A stretch of DNA of 64,000 nt from JAAYAO01 sp051133435 (lineage in GTDB: Bacteria; Actinomycetota; Actinomycetes; Propionibacteriales; Propionibacteriaceae). The stretch spans positions 434,001-498,000 of the forward strand of contig NZ_JBPGNY010000003.1 of assembly GCF_051133435.1 (NCBI RefSeq), read 5' to 3'. Below, piece by piece: positions 41,322 to 52,000 of the stretch. Position numbers and translations under genes: made by a program. Each line of letters starts with the position of its first letter. Within the stretch, counting starts at the first letter, position 1. Below the pieces are notes generated by a model. That model made no database searches, was not told where the DNA came from, and saw only the letters and a list, made by a program, of their open reading frames with translations.

Positions 41322-43742
41322 CTACTTCCATTTCCGCAGCGAGCGCAACGAGAATGTGCCGCGCAAGCGCCTGAAGAATCCCACTGATTCACCCATCCCG
41401 GCCCGCACCGCGTCAACCCCACGCCAGTAGTGGTCGATCTGTTCCCCGGACGGGTGGCCCGGCCCGAAGACCGAGGCATCGGCCCGGTGGGCCAGCCATT
41501 GCGGGCTGGTGCCCCGGTCGCCGGCGTTGACGAACTCGCTGACGATCACCTGCGCCTGTTCGGCCCGGGTGGCGTTGACCTTCGGGTCCACCCCGAGGTC
41601 GCGGGCCTTGTCCATCACTTCCGACCAGCCACCGGCCACCCGGTCGGCGGGTTCGGTGGCGAGCAGCCGGCTCTTGCGGCGACGTTGCTTCAACCCGAGG
41701 ATGATCGCGAACGGCGCGGCGAGCACCACCAGCGGGATGCCGATGCCGAGCACCCACGGCACGGCCTTGCGCCAGACCGGTTCGTCCTCCTCCTCGTCGT
41801 CGACCTTGGAGTCCTCCGGCGGAGTGTTGTCCGGCGGCGGGTTCTCGGGCCGCTCCGGCGGCGGGGGCGGGTTCTCGACCTGGGGGCGAGGCTGGGAGGG
41901 TTCGGGCACCTCCTGCTGTTCCGGGGAGCGGTCCCGATCCGGGGTCGGGCTGAACTCCACCCAGCCGAGCCCGTCCAGGTTCACCTCGACCCAGGCGTTC
42001 ACGTCCTCGCCGGTGATCTCGACGAGGTCCTCACCGGTCGAGGTGCTCGTGTAGCCGTAGACGACCCGGGCGGGCACCCCGGCGTGGCGCAGCATCAGCG
42101 CCATCGCGACCGCGTACTGCTCCTCGTCGCCGATCATCTGCTTGCCGGTGACCAGCAGCTCGTCGACCCGTCCCACCGAGTGTCCCGACAGGGACGGGTG
42201 GCTGCCCTCCAGCCCGTTGGAGTAGTAACCCTTGCGCAGGTTCTCCTCCAGGGTGCGGGCCAGGTCACCGGCGGTGGTGGCGTCCTTGCCCCAGGTGTCG
42301 GCACACTCCTTGACGGTGTCGGGCAGCGGGTCGGCATCGGGCAGCGACAGGGACGCCGCCCCGGCGGCCTTGATCCGTTCCGGGGCCGGCGGGTTGGCCA
42401 CGATCGCTTCCAGCCGGTAGGTGTCGCCGCGGCGCAGGGCGCTGGTGTCCAGGCCGGTGCCGGTGGCCCGGTTGTAGAAGAAGTTGTTGGTGAGTTCGCG
42501 GCTGCGGGCGCCGTCGAACTCGATCTTGGTGGTCTTGCCGATCGTCGGCACCCACACCCCGCTGTAGTCCTCGATGGTGACCTCGACGTTCGCCGGCTCA
42601 CCTACGAGTTCTTCGGGCACCCTGGCCCCGATCCGGGTGAAGGCGCCGCCGTCGGGGGCCCCGTCGGCCGCGTCGGTGACGTTGTAGGAGACCCCGTCGT
42701 AGGCGTCCAGGGTCGCGATTCGCAGTTTCGCCCCCTCGGGCAGCCCCCGCACGGTCAGCAGGACGTCTTCCTTGTGGTCCTTCATGTTCTTGCGGAAGCT
42801 CTGCAGCGGGCTGGGGTACTGATGGACGTCCAGGGGCGGTTCGACCACATCGCGCAGCACATGGCGGTAGGTGGTCGGCTCGGCGATCGGGGTGGCCGCG
42901 GCCGCGACCCCACCGGCCAGGGCGAGCACCACCAGGCCCAGGACGGCCGACTGCCAGCGCACCTGCGGACGATGCCCGAGCACCGCCTCGCGCTGATAAC
43001 CACGGCGATACCCCGTCCAGGCCAGCACGATCGCCAGGAAGCCGATCGCCACCAACAACGGCAGGAAGGATTCCTGCACCCCGAAACTGATCGCCACCAC
43101 CAGGGCCAGGGTCGGTGCCAGCCAGGCCAGCGCCGGAAACCGGGATCGCAGGGCCAGCGAGGCGCCGATCACCCCGGCGAGCAGGTTGGTCAGCAGCGGC
43201 ACCACCAGCAGCGAACCGGTTTCGCCGACCGGGGCGTCGATGGTCAGCAGCCCCTTCCAGGCGTCCACCACCCCGAACAGCAGCCCGGCCAGGGTGCTCG
43301 GAGTGGGTATGAACCCGGCGATCACGGTGGACGGCATCGCCAGCGCACCACCGAACAGCAGGTAGACCGCAACCACCGCCACCGCGGTCAGCCACACCGG
43401 CCAGCGGCGCAGCGCGGCCAGGGTGCCGACCCCGAGCCCGAGCACGGCGCCACCGAGCGCGGCCACCCAGCCCCAGCCCGATCCGTAGGTGAGGTGGAAG
43501 GCCACCGAGGCCAGGGCCAGCAGGGCGAAGAGGGCCCCGACGTCGACCAGGATCCAGACCAGCCTGGCCCGTCCGGTGACGTCGAAGATGGACGCCACCG
43601 CGAACCGGGCCCGGTCGGCCATCGTGGTGCCGCCGGTGAACCCACTCATCGAGCCGCGCGAGCCACGGGTGTGCGGCCCACCGGTGTGGGTATTGCCGGT
43701 GTTGTCGGACGGCCCGCCGCGGCCGAGGAAGGGGAAGCTCAT
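41322..43742 (-). CDS. Transglutaminase-like membrane protein lacking the catalytic triad
   Basis: An 806-residue protein. An N-terminal block of about seven helices (residues about 45-300) is followed by an extracytoplasmic region with a transglutaminase-like core, then a Pro-rich acidic linker, one more helix (about 660-690) and a cytoplasmic tail. In the core the triad positions differ from active enzymes. The Cys of GxCE is Glu540 (GDEEQYAVAM), the His of HAWVEV is Asn582, and the Asp of DPT is Ser598. It probably acts as a binding or structural module. The ATG overlaps the DUF58 stop. It corresponds to the TGM gene of PFNA clusters. Confidence 0.88.
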   Translation of the reverse strand: MSFPFLGRGGPSDNTGNTHTGGPHTRGSRGSMSGFTGGTTMADRARFAVASIFDVTGRARLVWILVDVGALFALLALASVAFHLTYGSGWGWVAALGGAVLGLGVGTLAALRRWPVWLTAVAVVAVYLLFGGALAMPSTVIAGFIPTPSTLAGLLFGVVDAWKGLLTIDAPVGETGSLLVVPLLTNLLAGVIGASLALRSRFPALAWLAPTLALVVAISFGVQESFLPLLVAIGFLAIVLAWTGYRRGYQREAVLGHRPQVRWQSAVLGLVVLALAGGVAAAATPIAEPTTYRHVLRDVVEPPLDVHQYPSPLQSFRKNMKDHKEDVLLTVRGLPEGAKLRIATLDAYDGVSYNVTDAADGAPDGGAFTRIGARVPEELVGEPANVEVTIEDYSGVWVPTIGKTTKIEFDGARSRELTNNFFYNRATGTGLDTSALRRGDTYRLEAIVANPPAPERIKAAGAASLSLPDADPLPDTVKECADTWGKDATTAGDLARTLEENLRKGYYSNGLEGSHPSLSGHSVGRVDELLVTGKQMIGDEEQYAVAMALMLRHAGVPARVVYGYTSTSTGEDLVEITGEDVNAWVEVNLDGLGWVEFSPTPDRDRSPEQQEVPEPSQPRPQVENPPPPPERPENPPPDNTPPEDSKVDDEEEDEPVWRKAVPWVLGIGIPLVVLAAPFAIILGLKQRRRKSRLLATEPADRVAGGWSEVMDKARDLGVDPKVNATRAEQAQVIVSEFVNAGDRGTSPQWLAHRADASVFGPGHPSGEQIDHYWRGVDAVRAGMGESVGFFRRLRGTFSLRSLRKWK

Positions 43743-45073
43743 CAGGTGGCCCGCCGCATCGCCTGGGGAAGCTGGTCGAGCTTGCCGATGGTCAGCATCG
43801 TGTTGTTGTTGATCGTGCGCACCGACAGTTCGGCCGAGGTTTCCACCCGGATGGTCAGGATCCGCACGTCGACATCGAAGATCGTGCAGGCCCGGCGCAG
43901 GTCCATCGCGCTGGTGTGCGAGCCGGAGACCACCACCAGCACGCTGGCGCCGGGAACGTGGCGGGCCAGGGCGCGGGTGGTGTCGATCAGCGACCCGGAG
44001 TTCTGCATTTCGACCCGGCACAGTTCGTCCAGGGTGCTGCGCGGGGTCACCGCCCGCAGTCGTCCGGCGGTGGTCAGCAGGTCGAGACCGTTCTCGTCGC
44101 GCAGGGTCTGTACCGCGATCGATCCGGCGACGCTGACCGCGAGTTCGAACTCCTCGTCCGAGTCGTAGGCATTGCCGGCCAGGTGCAGGCCGATGCCGAC
44201 ATGGCTGCGGCGGGTTTCCTCGAACTGCTTCACCATCAGCGTTCCGGTGCGCGCCGAGGACCGCCAGTGCACGTAGCGGCGATCGTCGCCGGCCACGTAA
44301 TCGCGCAGCGCGTGGAAGGAGACGTCGGAGTTGGAGATCTCGGGGGTGACGTGACCCTCGAGGTCACGGATGAAGCCGGCCCGGCGGCCGGGCAGGGCAA
44401 CCGTGCGCGGGTGGACGAAGAGGTCGATCGCCGAGGTCCACAGGATCTCGCGGCCCATCAGCCGAAAGGGGTCACCGCGCACGGTGCGGGCCGGGCCCAC
44501 GGTGATCACCGACCGTCGCGAGGTGGGCACGGCGAAGATCTCGTCGAAGGACGCCTTGCCACCCAGGGACGGAAGCCAGAAGCTCGCGGTCCGTCGTCCG
44601 ACGGGCAGTTCGATCCGGGCCGGTAGCAGCCGACGGCTGGACGTATTGACCACTTTCAGCTCACCCAGGGCCCGCTCCCCGACCACGACCTGGCGGTTCT
44701 CCAGCCGCAGGTCGACCGCGTAGGTCTGCCGGCCGATGGTGAACGCGATCGCGGCCAGCCACACCACCGCGCCGGCGATCGCCAGGAAGCGCAGCTCCAC
44801 CCAGCCGAGCCTGGTTCCGATCACCCAACTAATGATCACCAGTACCAGCAGCAGCCAACCGGCGGGCAGCACCCCGCTGCGTCGGTTCAGCTCGGCGAGC
44901 CGGTCGATGCCTCGCCGCGGCAGGCGTTGCCACCACGCCAGGTCGACCACCTTGACGGTGTGTGTGCCGGTGTGGGAGATCGGCCCGGTGCCGGTCGGCG
45001 AGGTCGTGGTGACCGGTTCGCCGCCGTACTGCCCCGTGGTGAAGGACGGGCCGGGATGGACGGGAGCGGTCAT
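43742..45073 (-). CDS. DUF58 domain protein
   Basis: A 443-residue protein. Two transmembrane helices (about 72-110) precede a beta-rich stretch and the DUF58 motif YVAGDDRRYVHWRSSARTG (near residue 268), followed by a von Willebrand A-like region (VLVVVSGSHTSAMDLRRACT). DUF58 proteins nearly always sit beside MoxR ATPases, as here, and are thought to be their partners in assembling or activating extracytoplasmic systems. The ATG at 45073 overlaps the MoxR stop (ATGA); the frame is open upstream only inside the MoxR gene. Confidence 0.93.
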   Translation of the reverse strand: MTAPVHPGPSFTTGQYGGEPVTTTSPTGTGPISHTGTHTVKVVDLAWWQRLPRRGIDRLAELNRRSGVLPAGWLLLVLVIISWVIGTRLGWVELRFLAIAGAVVWLAAIAFTIGRQTYAVDLRLENRQVVVGERALGELKVVNTSSRRLLPARIELPVGRRTASFWLPSLGGKASFDEIFAVPTSRRSVITVGPARTVRGDPFRLMGREILWTSAIDLFVHPRTVALPGRRAGFIRDLEGHVTPEISNSDVSFHALRDYVAGDDRRYVHWRSSARTGTLMVKQFEETRRSHVGIGLHLAGNAYDSDEEFELAVSVAGSIAVQTLRDENGLDLLTTAGRLRAVTPRSTLDELCRVEMQNSGSLIDTTRALARHVPGASVLVVVSGSHTSAMDLRRACTIFDVDVRILTIRVETSAELSVRTINNNTMLTIGKLDQLPQAMRRAT

Positions 45074-46041
45074 GCCGTGGCGCGCTCCGTCGGCGGGTTG
45101 ACCGCGCCCAGTACTCGGGCCATGACTTCTTCGTTGGTGATGCCGTTGAACTCCGACTCGGGGTCGAGAATGAGTCGGTGGGCCAGGCAGGGCTGGGCCA
45201 GCATCTTGATGTCGTCGGGCACCACGAAGTGGCGTCCGTGCGAGGCCGCCCACACCCGGGAGGCCCGCACCAGGGCCAGGCCGCCGCGGATCGAGGCGCC
45301 GAGCCGCACGTCGGCGGTGCTGCGGGTCTCCTCCAGCAGGCGGGCGATGTAGTCCATCACCGAGTTGTCGATGTGCACCCCGGCGGCGAGCTTGGACATC
45401 TCGCCGACCACCTGGGTGGTGATCACCGGGGCGAGCGCGGCCGAGGTGGGCCGCGATCCGCCGGAGACCAGGATTCGCATCGAGTTCTCGCGGTCGGGGT
45501 AGCCCAGCGAGGTCTTCATCAGGAAGCGGTCGAGCTGGGCTTCGGGCAGCCGGTAGGTGCCGGCCTGTTCGACGGGGTTCTGGGTGGCGATCACCATGAA
45601 CGGGTTGCCGACCGCGTAGGGCTTGCCGTCGACGGTGACCCGGGCTTCTTCCATCACCTCGAGCAGCGCCGACTGGGTCTTCGGTGAGGCCCGGTTGATC
45701 TCGTCGGCCAGCACGATCGAGGCGAAGATCGGGCCCTTGTGGAACTCGAACTCCTCGGTCTTCTGGTCGTAGATCGTCACACCGGTGACGTCGGAGGGCA
45801 GCAGGTCGGGGGTGAACTGGATGCGCGAATGGGTGCCCTGGACGGTTTGGGCGATCGAGCGGGCCAGGGAGGTCTTACCGGTGCCCGGGTAGTCCTCGAG
45901 CAGCAGGTGGCCCTCGGCCAGCATGCAGGTCACCGTGAGCCGGATCGCCTGGGTCTTACCCAGGATCGCGCGCTCGACATTGGACACGATCGACCCGAAG
46001 GTCTCGGCGAACCAGCGGGCCTGGTCTGGGGTCATCGGCAT
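45070..46041 (-). CDS. MoxR family AAA+ ATPase
   Basis: A 323-residue MoxR ATPase. Walker A is EDYPGTGKTSLAR near 50, Walker B VLADEINRASPKTQSALLEV, sensor 1 region VIATQNPVEQAGTY, and the arginine finger and lid around LPEAQLDRFLMK. A C-terminal helical lid holds RLGASIRGGLALVRA. MoxR proteins act as chaperones for maturation of partner complexes. The first ATG at 46041 (MPM) and a second at 46035 are both possible. It follows the FN3 gene by 30 nt, in a spacer built of GAAGTAGCC repeats. Confidence 0.95.
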   Translation of the reverse strand: MPMTPDQARWFAETFGSIVSNVERAILGKTQAIRLTVTCMLAEGHLLLEDYPGTGKTSLARSIAQTVQGTHSRIQFTPDLLPSDVTGVTIYDQKTEEFEFHKGPIFASIVLADEINRASPKTQSALLEVMEEARVTVDGKPYAVGNPFMVIATQNPVEQAGTYRLPEAQLDRFLMKTSLGYPDRENSMRILVSGGSRPTSAALAPVITTQVVGEMSKLAAGVHIDNSVMDYIARLLEETRSTADVRLGASIRGGLALVRASRVWAASHGRHFVVPDDIKMLAQPCLAHRLILDPESEFNGITNEEVMARVLGAVNPPTERATA

Positions 46042-46043
46042 GA

Positions 46044-46078
46044 GGCTACTTCTTTCGGGCTACTTCGGGGGCTACTTC
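46044..46078. repeat. Three GGCTACTTC copies between the FN3 and MoxR genes
   Basis: Copies at 46044, 46058 and 46070 fill the whole spacer. The third overlaps the FN3 stop codon. In the mRNA they read GAAGTAGCC and lie directly before the MoxR start. Confidence 0.7.
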
Positions 46079-49000
46079 GTGATCTCGTCGGACAACTTGT
46101 ATTGACCGTCCGTGCCACAGTCGATGGTGACCTTGTGGTTCGGGTAGCCGTAGATATAGGTGCGGCCACTGGTGTTACCGGAGGATTCGCCGGCTTTGAG
46201 CAAGTAATGACCCGACCACGTATTGCCGGTGTAGTTGTCGCTGATCTTGCAGGTCGCGTCCTTGTTCAGGTTGTAGGAGGTGACAACGAGTTCTTGGCAG
46301 TGTTCGGTCGTGCAGTCCTTCACATTGCGGTGCTTGCCCCAACTGGCCTCAATCCTCGGCTTGTCCAGGGTGACCGAGTCCTTCGCCACCTTGCCGCCCT
46401 GGTTGTGTTCGTTCGTGGCCGCCGCGGTGAAGTGGTACGTCTTGCCGTATTCGCCGGTCATCGTGACTGTGGTGTCGAAGTTCGGTTTGGTGTCGGACGA
46501 TTGCGCCGGCCCGCTGATGTCCAGACGGGCGATCGCGGCACCGTTGCTTCGATTGCCGATCGTGGCTCGGACAGTGATCTCGCGGCCGTTGCCTTTCGCA
46601 GCGATGTTCGGTGCTCCCGGCGGGCCGTAGGGCTTGACCGAGTTGCCCGACTTGCTGGTGGCACACAACGACTTCGAACAGGCGGTCAGCTTGGCCGAGT
46701 AATTGTTGCCGTTGTCGAGATCCCCGAAGGTCACCGAGCCGCCACCCGAACCGCTGACCTCGCGCTTGCTGCCGTTCGAGAGGGTCACCACATAGCGGCT
46801 CACCGGAGCACCGTTGGGCTGAGCCGCTTCATAGGTCACGGTCACCTTCGAATCACCGGCTTTGCTCCGCGGCGGCTTCACGCCGGTGGGCGCGGCGTAC
46901 GGGGTGAACGGGGCGGTGGACTTCGACTTGGCGCCCTGGCCGGCCTTGTTGGTGGCCGCAACTGTGTAGGTGTACTTGGTACCGATCTTCAGGCCCGAGT
47001 CGGTGAACGAGGTCGTCCCCGCCCCGGCGGTGTGCACCGCGGTGCCGTTGCGGTAAACGGTGTACTTGTTCACCGCGTCACCGTTGGCTGCTTTACCGGT
47101 GACCTCGGCCCACGACACCGTGGCGGTGGTGCCCCACGCATCACTGGACGAGCCGGGGCTCACTTCGACCGCCGTCGGTGCGCCGGGTTTGCCGGCCGGA
47201 ATCGCGGTGGCCGACCAGGCGGAGAAGTTCGACGGCTCGGGAGCCTTGTTGTGCGCCTGCAACCGGAAGGCGTAGGCCGAACCGTTGCTCAGCCCGTCCC
47301 AGGTCATCGTGGTGGTGCCGGGGCCCAGGGTGCGTGGTTCGATCCCGTTCGGCCCGCGCATCTCCAACACGTACTGGGTCAGCGCCGAACCATTGTTCAC
47401 CGGCGGGGTCCAACTCACCGCGACCTGCTTGTCACCCCACTTCACCTTCGGCGCGGCCGGGGTTTCGGGACGCACATCGGGGCGCACCGCAGCCGACTGA
47501 CCCGACGGTTCGGAGTCACCGACCTCATTGGTGGCGACCACGGTGAACCGGTACTCGACGTCATTGGTCAGCCCGGTGATGGTGCAACTGTTCGAGGGGC
47601 ACTGCTGCTCCACCGAACCCCCCGCAGCACTGGTGCCGCGCACCTTGTACTGGGTGATGTCCTTGCCGTTGGCGGCCGGCGCGGTCCACTGCAGGGCGGC
47701 GCGTCGATCGCCCACCTCGAGCACCCGCGGCACCCCGGGCTTGTCGGGCTTGCCCACCACGGTCAGGAAGATCCGCCCCTCGGCACGCCGTTCCGCAGTA
47801 CCGGTGGCGTCCTCGATCTGGTAGCGCACCACGGCTTCGCCGACGAAGCTCTCCCCCGGTGTGACGCTCACTCCGGTGTCGGTGAAGGAGACATTCACCG
47901 AACCCGATTCGGTGTTCGCCCCGATCACCCGCAGCGCCTTGCCCTCGGATTCGAAGGGGTTGAAGTCGTTCGACAGCACCGGCACCTGCTGGGTTTCGCC
48001 CTGTTTGACCTCGCCGAGGCTGTCGTCGGCGGCCCGCGGGGACGGTTTGCTGGACGCGGTGACGTTGATCGTCACCAACACATCGGCCTCGCCGCCCTTG
48101 CCGTCGGTGGCCTTGCCACGCCACTTCATCGTGGTGCCCGGGGCGACGGTGAGTTCGGCCTCGGCGGTGATCGTCGAGCCGTTCACCGTGACCTTGGTGC
48201 CGGTGGCGGTCTCGCCGGTCAGCTTGGTGAACTCGAGTTCGTCCCCGTCGGGGTCGGTGACACCGCGGGACACGTCCAGACTCTTCGGCCCCTCACCGGC
48301 ACCGATGGTCAGGGTCATCGGTTCGCCGGACGGTGGCCGGTTGACCTCGTCGGGATCCTTCTCGTCCTCGTCCTTCTGCGGCTCCGGTGGCGGCAGCACC
48401 TCGATCGGGATGCTGACCACGGCCCGGCGTCCGGATTCGTCATCGGTGCTGGAACCGTCGGTGACCTCGAAGGTCACCGAGGCCGGTCCGACATAGCTTT
48501 CCGGTGCGACGAAGGCCAGTTCGTTCTTGGCATTGGCGGTGGCCTCACCGTTGGAGGCCCAAATCCGGTTCTCCCCGGTCAAGATCACCTTGCGCCCCCG
48601 GGTGCCGACCACGAAGTCGTTCACCGCCAGGGTGAGGGTTTCCCCGGCGACCACCTTCTGCGGGGTGATGTCGTCCTTCAGGGCCGGGACGGCGTCGGCA
48701 TTGCCGGGCACGGTGATCACCGCCGAGGAAGTCATTCCGTCGGCGTCGGTGATCTCGTAGCGAACCTGCTGCATCCTCTCGCCGACGATCACCCGCACGT
48801 TGTCGCCGACCACCGAGGCGGCGGTGCCCTCTTCGGCGTCGTATTCGGGCACCGAGACCCGCAGTTCGGAGTTCGGACCGTCGGGGTCGACGTCGTTGTC
48901 CAGAACCGGTACCTCGATCACCTGCTTGTTCGCGACCATCGCCGACGAGACCTGATCGTCGCGGGCGACCGGCGCCATCAAGGGAGCGGTCGGGTCGGAT

Positions 49001-52000
49001 TCGATCAGCACGTAGCCGGTCGCCTCGGCGCCGCGGGCATCGACCACGTCATAGGCGCCCAGGTAGTTGCCGGGTTTCAGCGGGACGGTGAACTGCACAT
49101 CACGGTCGACGACCTCGGCATCGTCGATGCCGTCGAACTGCAGCGGATCCTTGTCGGTGTAGTAGAAGGCGTCGCCGTCGGGGTCGGTGTCATTACCCAG
49201 GGCCGGCACCTGCACGGTACGGCCGGGACGGGCCGCGACCGGGTCGTCCACGGTGGTGGGCGGGGAGTTCACCGCCGACCGGGGCACCACCCCGACCCGC
49301 ACCTGACCCACCGATTTGGCGCCGCGGCTGTCGGTGACGGCGTAGCTGAAGGTGTCGGTGCCGCCCGATTCGGGGTAGGCCTCGTATTCCAGCCACTTCT
49401 CGTCCACGGCGGTGACCCGGCCGAGCTTGGGACCCGAATCGACGCCGATCAGTCGCACCGCGTCACCCTCGGGGTCGATGCCGTCCAGCGGCACCAGGAT
49501 CTTGCCGGTGGTTCCGGCCAACACCCGGCCCTCCACCTGGCGGGGGGCCGGTGGGGTGTTGGGCACGTCGTCGCCGACCACGAAGATGCGCACCTGCGCC
49601 GAGGCGGTCTGATCGCGCTCATCGCGGATCTGGTAGACCAGCCGGTACTCGCCGTCCTGCTTCGGGGCGGCGAAGCGGACGTACTCACCGTCCACCCAGG
49701 CCTTGCCGGCGCCGGGTTCCTCGGGCAATTCGTCGTCCAGGGTCAGTTTCAGGCCCGCCGGGGACTGGTCGTTGCCCATCACCCGCACCGAGGCGGTGTC
49801 CCCGGCACGCACCGTCACCTCGTCGCTCTTGGCCACCGGGGCGCTGTGCTGCACCGGCGGGGCGGGCACCACAACCAGGGTGCCGGTGGACGATTCCTGC
49901 CCGTCGGAGACCGTGTAGTTCAACGACACCGGCCCGGACGGGGTGTTCACCGCGCTGATCTCGACCAGCTTGCGCTGGATCATCCGCACCTTCAGGTCGG
50001 GGTGGGTGGAGATGTTCTGCAACACCAGCACGTCGTTGTCGAGGTCTTCGTCGTTGGCCAGCGGGTCGACCAGCACCGATCCCCCGGCCGGCAGCAGGGC
50101 GACATCGCGGGTGGCGACCGGTGGACGGTTCTTCTTGTCGGCCTCGACCACGTCCACCCGCACGATGCCGAAGGCCTTCGGGCCGTTCGAGACGATGTAG
50201 CCCACGTAATAGGTGCCGGGTTTCGCGGCCGAGAAACTGAAGGTGTTGTCGTCGTAGTTCGGCACCACCTTCGCGCCCGGGGTTTCGGCGGCCACCGCCA
50301 CCAGGGCGAGTTCGTTGCCGACGTCGTTGGCCAGGGGTTTGGCGAGCAGTTGCTCCCCGACCGAGACCTGGTAGTAGTCACCGTTGGCCAGCGGCGGGAT
50401 GTTGCCCTTCTTGGTGGCGCTGACCACGAGTTGTCCGGCGGTCTCGGACACCCCGTCCGACACCACCACATCGATCACCTTGCGGCCCTCGGTGGTGCCG
50501 ACGTCGGTGTAGGTGAGCATGCCGTCGGGGGTGAAGGTGACCTCGTCGTCGCCCGGGGCGGTGGCCTCAACGAGCACCAGGTCGTCGCCGTCGGGGTCCA
50601 TCCAGTCGAGCAGCACCCGGCGTTGCGCGGTCGAGCCCAGGGTGACCTGCAGGGGTTCGACATTGCGCTTCATCTGCGGCGGCTGGTTGTCGACCTGTTG
50701 GTCGTCGGCGCGGATGTTCAACCGGACGGTGGCGCTGTCGCGGCCCTTGCGTCCGTCGTCGATGGTGTAGCGGAAGGTGATCGACCCGGTCGCCTCGGGG
50801 GGCAGGGTGACCTGCAGGCCGGTGCCGCCGCGAACCAGTTCCAGGGTGCCCTGGGAGATCTCGGGTGGGCCGATCACGGTGAGGATGTCGCCGTCGGGAT
50901 CGGAGTCGTTCTCGATCACCGGAATCGTGGTCGATCGGCCGGCCCGCACCCCGAAGGTGTCGTCGACCGCGGTGGGTTTGCGGTTCTCCTCGGTGCGCTT
51001 CGGGTCGACCCGGGTGACCGTCTCGTCGTTCTCGGTCGACTCCCCCTCCTCGGGGGTGGGTGGGGTGACCTTCTGCCAGTCGCGCACCAGTTGCATCGCG
51101 TCGGTGACCATCCAGACATTGCCGGAGATCTCGTCGTTCAGCACCACCACGTCACGGTTCACCCGAAAGACCAGTTCACCGCCGCTGAAGGACGGAATCG
51201 GGGTCACCTGCGCCTCGGCGTGGGAGCACACCGTGGCGACCCGTCCGCTCGGGCCGGCGGCGAAGGCACCGTAGGCGCAGCCGTTCACCACCACGGGTTG
51301 GATCGGGGTGCCGCCCACCTGCGAGGTGAGGTCGACCAGTTCCTTTTCGGTCACGCCGAGCATTCCGGTCGGGGTGGCGACCACCCCGGCGAAATCGGCA
51401 TCGGCGGTGCGCACCGTGGTGGCCGAGGAGTCCTGCAACATCGCGTTGGCGAGCCGCTCGTCGGTGATGGCTTCCTTGCTGCCCTCGACCCAGATCCGGT
51501 TTCCGGTGCGGTCCAGGACGATCGCGGTCTCGCCGACCACCGCGACCTGCACGTCGGCGTCGGCGGCCAGGTCGAAGGGCAACGGCGTTCCGGTCGGTTC
51601 GCCGTCGACCTCACGGACGAGTTCGGAGTCGGTCACCGATACCGCCACCGGCACACCGTCGTCCGAGACCGCGGCGACGCCGCCCCGGCCGATCTCCCAA
51701 TCGGCCTTGGCCTTGGCGTATTCGATGCTCATCGCCTGTTCGACCGGACGGGCCCACATCCGTCCGCTGGTTTCGTCCACCACCGCGACGGTGTCCTTGC
51801 CCAGGGTGACCTCGGCGTTGGCGCTGAGGCTGACCGGGGTGCCCAGGGTGGTGGTGGCCGGATCGACCCGCTGCAGCAGGTTGGTGGTGCTGTCGACGAC
51901 GAGCACGTTCTTCTCGTGCTGCAGAACGTCGAAATCCTTGTTGACCATCAACACCGAGGTCTCGAGGTCGTTGATCTGCTTGTTCAGCTTGCCCAGCAGC

